Below are positions 46,308 to 53,469 of a DNA stretch of 64,000 nucleotides, piece after piece. Both the position numbers and the translations under genes were made by a program. Source of the DNA: Sandaracinus amylolyticus (GTDB taxonomy: Bacteria; Myxococcota_A; Polyangia; Polyangiales; Sandaracinaceae); NCBI RefSeq assembly GCF_000737325.1, contig NZ_CP011125.1, forward strand, positions 5,456,001 to 5,520,000, read 5' to 3'. The stretch's first letter is position 1. The number at the start of each line of letters is the position of its first letter. The notes beneath the pieces are model-generated. The model was not told the DNA's origin, ran no database searches, and was given only the letters and a program-made list of their open reading frames with translations.

Positions 46308-48134
46308 TCACCCCACCGGAAGCCGGCGGACCTTCAGCCCGCGAACGACCCAGTCGAACACGACCTTCGAGCAGAACACGCCGGTGAAGAGCGACGTGAC
46401 GATGCCGATCATCAGAGTCACGGCGAAGCCGCGGATCGGGCCGGTGCCGTACTGATAGAGGACGACGCCCGCGATGAACGTCGTGAGCTGGCTGTCGAAG
46501 ATCGACGTGAACGCGCGCTGATAGCCGAGCTCGACCGCGGAGCGCGGCGACTTGCCGAGGCGCATCTCGTCGCGGATGCGCTCGTTGATCAGCACGTTCG
46601 CGTCGACGGCCATACCGATCGTGAGCGCGATGCCCGCGATGCCGGGCATCGTCAACGTGGCCTCGAACGCGGCGAGCACCGCGAGCAGGAAGAGCACGTT
46701 GAGGAACACCGCGACGTCCGCGACCAGGCCGCCGACCTGGTAGTAGAACGCCATGAAGAGCAGGACGAGGAGCACGCCGAGGCCGGCTCCGATCGCGCCC
46801 TGCACGATCGAGTCGGCGCCGAGCGTCGGGCCGATCAGCTGCTCGTTCGCGGGGCGGATCGGCGCGGGGAGCGCGCCGGCGCGCAGCACGATCGTGAGCT
46901 GGTTCGCCTCGTTGAGGATCTGGTTGTAGTCGCGGAACCCGCCGAGCGTGATCTGCGCGCGGCCACCGCCGATGCGCTGCTGGATCACCGGCGCCGAAGC
47001 GACGCGGTCGTCGAGCACGATCGCCATGCGGCGCTTCACGTTCGCGCCGGTGAGGCGCTCGAACGCACGCGCGCCCGCGCCGTTGAAGACGATCGAGACG
47101 TACGGCTGGTTGTCCTGGGGATCGACGGCGACCGACGCGTCGTCGATCGCGTCACCCGTCAGCTCGGCGCGGTCGTAGAGGTAGTACGTGCGCCACGCCT
47201 CCTGGACCTCTTCGCCCTCTTCGACCTCGCCCTGATCGGCCTGGCCGATCGCGAGCTGGTGGTCCTCGGGGATCTGCCCCGAGTCGCGCAGCGAGAGGAC
47301 GTACTGCTGGAGGCGGTCGCGCGAGCCCTCGCCCGACGCGGTGAGGTAGTAGACGATCTCCTGCGGGTTCTCTTCGCCCGCGGAGACGACCTCGCTCGCG
47401 CGCTCGATGCCCTCCGGGAGATCCTGCAGGCCCTGCACGAAGTCCGCGAGGTCGTCGACGACCTTGAACTCGAGGCGGGCGGTGCGCGCGATGATCTCGC
47501 GCATCTGCTGGAACTGCGCTTCGCTCGCGCCCGGCAGCTCGACGATGATGTCGGTGTCGCGCGTCATCACCGACGCCTCGCGCAGACCCATCTCGTCGAT
47601 GCGGTTGCCGATCGTCTCGCGCGCCTGCTCGACCGCGGTCTCGCGAAGGCGCTCGAGGCTGTCGTCGCGCAGCTCGAGCGTGACGTTCGTCTCGGTGCGC
47701 TGCGCCTCGCGGAGATCGCCGAAGCTCGTGATCAGATCGCGATCGAGCTCCGCGACGTCCTCGGGGTTCGTGAACGTGACGCGGAAGCCCTGCTCGCCCG
47801 ACGTCTGGACGCGCACGCGCTCCGCCGTCTCGTCGAGCTGCTCGCGCGTCGGCGGCTCGTTCTCCTCGCAGATCTCGAACTGCTGGCAGAGGCGTTCCAC
47901 CACCTGCTGCGCGCGGAAGTCACGTCGATCCGCGACCGCCTCGTCGACCTCGACCTCGTACTGCAGGCGCAAGCCGCCGCGGATGTCGAGACCAGGCGCG
48001 ATCTGGTGGGTGAACGTGCTCTTCACCCACTCCGGCGCAGGAATCCATGCGTCCACGCTCGGCCAGAGCGCGAGCCAAGCCGCCACGACGCACGTGACGA
48101 CGAACCCCAAACGAAGGTACCAGCCCCTGTCCAT
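46308..48134 (-). CDS. secD: Protein translocase subunit SecD
   Basis: A 608-residue subunit of the SecDF complex. It opens with one membrane segment (LGFVVTCVVAAWLALWPSVD) and the signature APGLDIRGGLRLQYEVEVDE, a large periplasmic region with IGNRIDEMGLREASVMTRD and IIVELPGASEAQ, then five C-terminal helices including GVLLVLLFMAFYYQVGGLVA, AIGMAVDANVLINERIRDEM and QRAFTSIFDSQLTTFIAGVV. Its length and layout match SecD. It is 57 bases downstream of yajC and seven bases upstream of secF. Confidence 0.96.
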   Translation of the reverse strand: MDRGWYLRLGFVVTCVVAAWLALWPSVDAWIPAPEWVKSTFTHQIAPGLDIRGGLRLQYEVEVDEAVADRRDFRAQQVVERLCQQFEICEENEPPTREQLDETAERVRVQTSGEQGFRVTFTNPEDVAELDRDLITSFGDLREAQRTETNVTLELRDDSLERLRETAVEQARETIGNRIDEMGLREASVMTRDTDIIVELPGASEAQFQQMREIIARTARLEFKVVDDLADFVQGLQDLPEGIERASEVVSAGEENPQEIVYYLTASGEGSRDRLQQYVLSLRDSGQIPEDHQLAIGQADQGEVEEGEEVQEAWRTYYLYDRAELTGDAIDDASVAVDPQDNQPYVSIVFNGAGARAFERLTGANVKRRMAIVLDDRVASAPVIQQRIGGGRAQITLGGFRDYNQILNEANQLTIVLRAGALPAPIRPANEQLIGPTLGADSIVQGAIGAGLGVLLVLLFMAFYYQVGGLVADVAVFLNVLFLLAVLAAFEATLTMPGIAGIALTIGMAVDANVLINERIRDEMRLGKSPRSAVELGYQRAFTSIFDSQLTTFIAGVVLYQYGTGPIRGFAVTLMIGIVTSLFTGVFCSKVVFDWVVRGLKVRRLPVG

Positions 48135-48191
48135 GCCGCCTTCTTGCTGACTCGAAACGAGCCCTCGCTGCGATCGCCGACGCGCGGCGGA

Positions 48192-48626
48192 TCAGCCGCG
48201 CGCCTCGTCGGGCTTCTTCGCGCCCTTGTCCTCGGTGGTCTTCGCGTCCTTCGTCTCCGTGCTCTCGCGCTTCTCGGGCTCGGGGCCGGCGATGTGCGAG
48301 CGGAGCACGTTGATGCGGACCTTGTCGGCGACCGCGAGGATCACCGTGTGCTCGTCGATGCTGATGATCTCGCCGAGGATGCCGCCCGTCGTGCGGACCT
48401 TCATCCCCTTGCGGAGCGACTTGAGCAGCGCCTCGGCCTCGTCGCGGCGCTTCTGCTCAGGCCGGATCATGAAGAAATAGGTGAAGAGCAGTACGGCGAC
48501 CATGATGCCCGCCTGCATCATGCAGTACTGCGAGCCGCCACCGCCGCTACCGCCACCGGATCCACCCCCGGAGCCCGTCGCCGCAGGCTGGAGCCACAGG
48601 AGGAGCTGTACGAAGGAGAGGATCAC
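48192..48626 (-). CDS. yajC: Preprotein translocase subunit YajC
   Basis: A 144-residue SecDF-associated protein. One membrane segment (MMQAGIMVAVLLFTYFFMIR) is followed by the conserved RPEQKRRDEAEALLKSLRKG and MKVRTTGGILGEIISIDEHT, then a charged tail. The N-terminus adds a Gly/Ser-rich stretch before the helix. I place the start at GTG 48626, preceded by GAGGTG, since the longer frame adds an Arg-rich non-family sequence. First gene of the yajC-secD-secF-recJ operon; a sigma-70-like promoter lies about 115-140 bases upstream. Confidence 0.92.
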   Translation of the reverse strand: MILSFVQLLLWLQPAATGSGGGSGGGSGGGGSQYCMMQAGIMVAVLLFTYFFMIRPEQKRRDEAEALLKSLRKGMKVRTTGGILGEIISIDEHTVILAVADKVRINVLRSHIAGPEPEKRESTETKDAKTTEDKGAKKPDEARG

Positions 48627-48739
48627 CCGGACACCTCGACGACAGACCCACGTTGGGCCGCGTGTCTTCCCAGGAGGGCCACGGCATCTGCGCCGCGCCG
48701 GGCGCACGGACGCGCACGGGCCACCCCGGAGAGCGCGGG

Positions 48740-48768
48740 TTTGTACTGCGATGGGTGGAAACCGTCAA
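48740..48768 (-). promoter_or_regulatory. Sigma-70-type promoter of the yajC-secDF-recJ operon
   Basis: On the minus strand TTGACG (48768-48763) and TACAAA (48745-48740) are separated by 17 bases, matching the consensus at 5/6 and 4/6 positions. The predicted start near 48733 gives a 5' leader of about 105 bases before yajC. Confidence 0.6.
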
Positions 48769-48876
48769 CCACGTCCCTTCCGCGCCCATCGCGCTTGAAA
48801 TCAGAGCCTGCCTGAGCCCACGCTCCGCCGCTCGATCGCGGGCCGGACGCGGTCTCGGGAGCCGGCGGACAGAGGT

Positions 48877-51336
48877 ATGTCGAGCGAGCGCACTCCTTCT
48901 TCTCTCGAGCGAGGCCTCGCGCGGCTCGGTCGCGTCACGCACCGGCACCCGTGGGCGATCGTGCTCGTGCTCCTTGCATCGATGGTGCCCGCCGGTTGGC
49001 TGGCGTCGGGGCTGTCGATCCGATCGTCGTTCCTCGATCTCCTGCCCGAGGATCGGCCCGCCGTGCGCCAGCTGCACGACGTCCTCGATCGCGCGCAGGT
49101 CACGTCGAACGTCCTCGTCGCGATCGACAACGAGGACCCCGAGGCCGCGCGCCGCTTCGCGCAGGCGATGGCGGCGCGCCTCGCGAGCGAGCCGCTGGTG
49201 CGCGCCGTCGACGCGCGCTTCGACGTCGAGTTCTTCGAGGAGCGCCAGCTGCTGTTCGTAGAGGAGTCGGAGCTGCGCTCGATGGTCGATCGCGCGCAGG
49301 AGGCGATCGACGACGAGGTGATGCGCGAGTCGGGCTTCGATCTCGGGCTCGACGAGGACGAGGGCGAGCGAGAGGACGTCGCGTCGCCGACCGAGCTGCT
49401 CGAAGAGGCGGCGCGCCGCGCGCCCTCGCTGCAGTCGTGGGCGGTCACGCGCGACGGACGCTGGCTCTGCATGTGGGTCGTCTTCTCGGGCGCGAGCGGC
49501 GATCTCGACTTCGCGCGCGAGGCGCACGGCGTGGTGGCGCGCGCCGAGCAGGACGTGCGGCGCGACGGCGGGTTCGATCGCGGCCTCGAGGTGCGCCTCG
49601 TCGGAGGCATCGCGCAGCGCCTCGACGATCACGAGCGCATCGTGGGCGATCTCGCGCTCGCGGGGCCGATCGGGTTCCTCGCGGTGGTGCTGCTGATCGT
49701 CGGCACGCTGCGCTCGCCGCGCGCGCTCGCGCTGCTCGCGCTGCCGCTCTTCGTCGGGCTCGTGTGGACGTTCGCGTTCGCGCGCGTCTCGGTGGGAAGC
49801 CTCAACATCATCAGCGGCTTCCTGTTCTCGATCCTCTCGGGGCTGGGGATCGAGTACGGCATCCATCTCCACCACCGCTTCGTCGAGATGCGGCGCGAGG
49901 GGCTCACGCTCGAGCAGGCGACCGAGCGTTTGCTCGGCACGACCGGTCGCGCGCTCGTCGCGATCGGGATCACGAACGCGAGCGTGTTCCTGGTGAGCGC
50001 GCTCGCCGACTTCTCGGGGTTCAACGAGTTCGGGCGCATCGCCGCGGCGGGCATGATCCTCACGCTGATCGCCACCCTGCTCGGGTTCCCCGCGCTCAAC
50101 GTGATCTCGGAGCGCTGGCGGCCCACGCCGATCCCGCCCGAGGACCAGCGCGAGGTGCGCGCGATCGTCGTTCCGCGCGCGGTGCGCCGCGGGATCCTCG
50201 CGGCGGTGCCCGCGTTCGCGATCGGATCGCTGATCGTGATCGCGACCGGCGGCGTCCGCTTCGAGGGCAACTGGCGCGTGCTGCAGGGCGACAGCGAGAC
50301 GACGCGCTTCGACGAGTACGTGCGCGAGCAGCTCGAGGGCACGTTCACCAACGCGGTGATCTGGGTGCGCGATCGCCGCGAGGCCGCGGTCGTGGTGGAG
50401 GCGGTGCGCGAGCTCGGGGCGGCGCGCCCTGCGGATCGCTGGGACGTGGCGGAGATCCGCGGGCTCGACGACGTGGTGCCGCCCGCCGAGGCACAACGCA
50501 CGCGCGCCGCGCTCGCCGCGGAGCTGCGCGTGCAGCTCGAGCGAGTGCGCCCGGAGCGCCTCGACGAGCGCGGTCGCGAGCGGCTCGCCGAGGCGCTGCG
50601 GCTCACGCACGTCGAGCCCTTCGGCGTCGACGACGTGCCCGAGTCGTTCGTGCGCGCGTTCCGCACCATCGGCGACGACGGAACGCTGCTCGTGGTCCGC
50701 ACCGCGCGGACCTACCGCGAGACCGACGAGATCGTGGGCTGGGCCGAGCAGGTGCGCGCGATCTCGGACGAGCTCGCGCGGCGCGGGCTCACGGTGTCGA
50801 TCCTCAGCGAGAACTGGATCGCGGGGGAGATCTTCACGACGATCTTCGCGGACGGGCCCTTCCTGCTGATCGGCACGCTGCTCGTCGTGTTCGTCGTGCT
50901 GCTGTTCGATCTGCGCGGCTTCCGCGCGGCGGCGGTCGTGCTCGGGTCGGTGCTGATCGGGCTCGCGGGGCTCGGCGGCGCGATGGCGCTCTCGGGCGTC
51001 GACCTGAACTTCATGAACGCCGGGATCCTGCCGATCTGCGTGGGGATCAGCCTCGACAACGCGCTGCACATCTACCACCGCTATCGCGCCGAGGGACGCG
51101 ACGCGATCCCGGTCGTGCTGCGCCGTACCTCGAGCGCGAACCTGCTCTCGTCGATGACGAACCTCGTCGGGTTCGGCGCGCTCGCGCTGGCGCGTCACGA
51201 GGGGCTGCGCTCGGTCGCGTTCCTCGCGGTGCTCGGCGTGGCGCTCACGTACGTGTCGACGAGCGTGTTCTTCCCGCTCGCGCTGCAGGCGTTCGGACGC
51301 ATCGATCGCCCGTCGGGCGAGCCGCTCGTCGACTGA
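48877..51336 (+). CDS. RND superfamily (MMPL/HpnN-like) transporter
   Basis: An 819-residue protein with the same duplicated RND layout as the gene at 40103: N-terminal helix (PWAIVLVLLASMVPAGWLAS), DLLPEDRPAVRQLHDVLDRA, a first helix bundle with LGIEYGIHLHHRFVEMRREG, and a second with GISLDNALHIYHRYRAEGRD and TSSANLLSSMTNLVGFGALA. This matches HpnN-like RND proteins that move hopanoids or other lipids between membranes. An AGAGG lies just before the ATG. The gene is divergent from the yajC operon. Both copies in the window are alone, without membrane-fusion or outer-membrane partners. Confidence 0.88.
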   Translation: MSSERTPSSLERGLARLGRVTHRHPWAIVLVLLASMVPAGWLASGLSIRSSFLDLLPEDRPAVRQLHDVLDRAQVTSNVLVAIDNEDPEAARRFAQAMAARLASEPLVRAVDARFDVEFFEERQLLFVEESELRSMVDRAQEAIDDEVMRESGFDLGLDEDEGEREDVASPTELLEEAARRAPSLQSWAVTRDGRWLCMWVVFSGASGDLDFAREAHGVVARAEQDVRRDGGFDRGLEVRLVGGIAQRLDDHERIVGDLALAGPIGFLAVVLLIVGTLRSPRALALLALPLFVGLVWTFAFARVSVGSLNIISGFLFSILSGLGIEYGIHLHHRFVEMRREGLTLEQATERLLGTTGRALVAIGITNASVFLVSALADFSGFNEFGRIAAAGMILTLIATLLGFPALNVISERWRPTPIPPEDQREVRAIVVPRAVRRGILAAVPAFAIGSLIVIATGGVRFEGNWRVLQGDSETTRFDEYVREQLEGTFTNAVIWVRDRREAAVVVEAVRELGAARPADRWDVAEIRGLDDVVPPAEAQRTRAALAAELRVQLERVRPERLDERGRERLAEALRLTHVEPFGVDDVPESFVRAFRTIGDDGTLLVVRTARTYRETDEIVGWAEQVRAISDELARRGLTVSILSENWIAGEIFTTIFADGPFLLIGTLLVVFVVLLFDLRGFRAAAVVLGSVLIGLAGLGGAMALSGVDLNFMNAGILPICVGISLDNALHIYHRYRAEGRDAIPVVLRRTSSANLLSSMTNLVGFGALALARHEGLRSVAFLAVLGVALTYVSTSVFFPLALQAFGRIDRPSGEPLVD

Positions 51337-51477
51337 TCGCGACATCGCGCCTCGCGCGGGCTGCGCGCGTGGGACGGGCGGCGCCGCGCGGCCGCGATCC
51401 ACGTCGCGCACGCTGGTGCGAAGGGCCGCGCACGGGCGCAGTCGCGCACGGTATGTCCGTTGCTGAGCACGTGGCGC

Positions 51478-53427
51478 ATGTCGCTCGTGCACCTGCTGTT
51501 CGGACGACGGCTCGCCACCGAAGAAGACGAGGGTGAGCGCGTCGGTCCGATCGCCGGCGTGCCGATCCTCGGGCTCGACGCGCTCGCGTCCGCGTCGTAC
51601 GGCCCCGAGGCGCTGCTCACGGTGCTGATCGGGCTGGGCACGCTCGCGACGCAGTACGTGCCGTGGATCACGCTGCTGATCGTCGGGCTGCTCGGGATCC
51701 TCTACGTCTCGTATCGCCAGACGATCGCGGCCTATCCGAGCGGCGGGGGCGCGTACAGCGTCGCGAAGGAGAACATGGGGACGAACGCGTCGCTGCTCGC
51801 CGCGGCGGCGCTCGCGATCGACTACGTGCTCAACGTCGCGGTCGCGGTGTCGGCCGGCATCGGCGCCTTGGTCTCGGCGGTCCCGACGCTGCTGTCGTAC
51901 ACGGTCGAGCTCTGCCTGGGCGTCGTCGCGCTCCTCACGATCGTGAACCTGCGCGGCGTGCGCGCGTCGGGCGCGGCGTTCGCGATCCCGACGTACGTGT
52001 TCGTGGCATCGCTCTTCGCGGTGATCGCGATCGGCGTGGCGCGCACGGTCGCATCGGGTGGCGCTCCCGTGCCGGTCGATCCGCCGCACCTCGCCACTCC
52101 GCACGCGACGACGTCGCTCGTGTCGCTCTGGCTCCTGGTGCACGCGTTCTCGAGCGGCTGCACCGCGATGACCGGCGTCGAAGCGGTGAGCAACGGCGTG
52201 CCGATCTTCCACCCGCCCGCGTGGGTGGGCGCCCGGCGCACGCTCACGCTGATCGTCGGGATCCTCGTCGTGCTCCTGCTCGGCGTCGCGTTCCTCTCGC
52301 GCGCGTACGGGATCACGGCGACCCCGCCCGGCACCGCACAGTACGAGAGCGTGCTCTCGCAGATGGTCGCCGCGGTCGTGGGGCGCGGGCCCTTCTACTA
52401 CGTCGCGATCGGGAGCGTGGTCGCGGTGCTGTGTCTCTCGGCGAACACGAGCTTCGCGGACTTCCCGCGCCTGTGCCGCATCATCGCGGTCGATCGTTTC
52501 CTGCCGGAGATGTTCGTGCATCGCGGGCGGCGGCTCGCGTACTCGTTCGGCATCCTCGCGCTCGCGACGACGTCCGCCGTGCTGCTCGTGGTCTTCGAGG
52601 GGATCACCGATCACTTGATCCCGCTCTTCGCGATCGGCGCGTTCCTCGCGTTCACGACGTCGCAAGCGGCGATGGTCGCGCACTGGTGGCGGGTGCGCGG
52701 TCCTTCGTGGTGGAGGCACCTCGCGGTCAACGCGCTCGGCGCGGTCGCGACGGCCACGACGCTGATCGTGATCGCGATCTCGAAGCTCGAGGACGGCGCG
52801 TGGATCAGCGTGGTGCTCGTCGCGGGATCGATCCTGCTCTTCAAGCGCGTGCGCGCGCACTACGACTTCGTCGCGCACGCGACCGCAGCGCGCGACGTGA
52901 CGCTCGACTTCCGCAAGAGCGAGCCTCCGATCGTCGTCGTGCCGATGCTGCGCTGGGATGCGGTCACCGTGAAGGCGCTGCGCTTCGCGATCGGTTTCTC
53001 GCCCGAGGTGATGGCCGTGCAGGTGCTCACCGGCGATCGCGACGCCGACGACCTCACGTCGCGATGGCGTCACCTCGTCGTCGAGCCGGCGGACCGGCTC
53101 GGCGTGCCGGCACCGCGGCTCGTCGTGATCCACTCGCGCTATCGCGAGCTGCTGCGCACGCTCGTGCGCTTCGTGCGGCACGTCTCGTCGCGGCACCCGG
53201 ATCGCGAGATCGCAGTCGTGGTGCCGCAGCTCGTCGAGCCGCGCTGGTACCAGTGGCTGCTCCACACACCGATCGCGTCGCTGCTCAAGACGGCGCTCCT
53301 GCTGCGCGGCGGACCGCAGATCGTCGTGATCAACACCCCCTGGTACCTCGACGCGTGGATCCCCGAGCAGCGCCGGCTCGCGGCGCCCCCGATGCGAGGG
53401 GGCCTCGGCGACGCTGCGCCCACGTGA
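51478..53427 (+). CDS. KimA-like potassium/APC-superfamily transporter
   Basis: A 649-residue transporter resembling KimA (YdaO), a high-affinity potassium importer inhibited by c-di-AMP in Bacillus. Shared features: LDALASASYGPEALLTVLIG, SYRQTIAAYPSGGGAYSVAK, DYVLNVAVAVSAGIGALVSA and a TGVEAVSNGVP segment. Asp34, Tyr41, Asp115 and Glu235 fall at positions equivalent (within two residues) to the potassium-path residues I recall for KimA. About 12 helices are followed by a cytoplasmic C-terminal domain (PPIVVVPMLRWDAVTVKALR ... VVVPQLVEPRWYQWLL) of USP type, which in KimA binds c-di-AMP. I prefer the ATG at 51478; a TTG at 51460 is possible. Confidence 0.85.
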   Translation: MSLVHLLFGRRLATEEDEGERVGPIAGVPILGLDALASASYGPEALLTVLIGLGTLATQYVPWITLLIVGLLGILYVSYRQTIAAYPSGGGAYSVAKENMGTNASLLAAAALAIDYVLNVAVAVSAGIGALVSAVPTLLSYTVELCLGVVALLTIVNLRGVRASGAAFAIPTYVFVASLFAVIAIGVARTVASGGAPVPVDPPHLATPHATTSLVSLWLLVHAFSSGCTAMTGVEAVSNGVPIFHPPAWVGARRTLTLIVGILVVLLLGVAFLSRAYGITATPPGTAQYESVLSQMVAAVVGRGPFYYVAIGSVVAVLCLSANTSFADFPRLCRIIAVDRFLPEMFVHRGRRLAYSFGILALATTSAVLLVVFEGITDHLIPLFAIGAFLAFTTSQAAMVAHWWRVRGPSWWRHLAVNALGAVATATTLIVIAISKLEDGAWISVVLVAGSILLFKRVRAHYDFVAHATAARDVTLDFRKSEPPIVVVPMLRWDAVTVKALRFAIGFSPEVMAVQVLTGDRDADDLTSRWRHLVVEPADRLGVPAPRLVVIHSRYRELLRTLVRFVRHVSSRHPDREIAVVVPQLVEPRWYQWLLHTPIASLLKTALLLRGGPQIVVINTPWYLDAWIPEQRRLAAPPMRGGLGDAAPT

Positions 53428-53457
53428 TTCGCGCCGCCGCGCCCACGGCGCGCGCGG

Positions 53458-53463
53458 TACGCT
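53458..53463 (+). promoter_or_regulatory. Putative -10 element for a leaderless glnE mRNA
   Basis: TACGCT lies 6 bases before the GTG at 53470 (12 before the ATG at 53476); no ribosome binding site is visible. Confidence 0.45.
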
Positions 53464-53469
53464 GCGCGC

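Noticed and set aside
51337-51477. ydaO-type c-di-AMP riboswitch upstream of the KimA-like gene
   Set aside because: The 141-base gap shows no recognisable riboswitch core.
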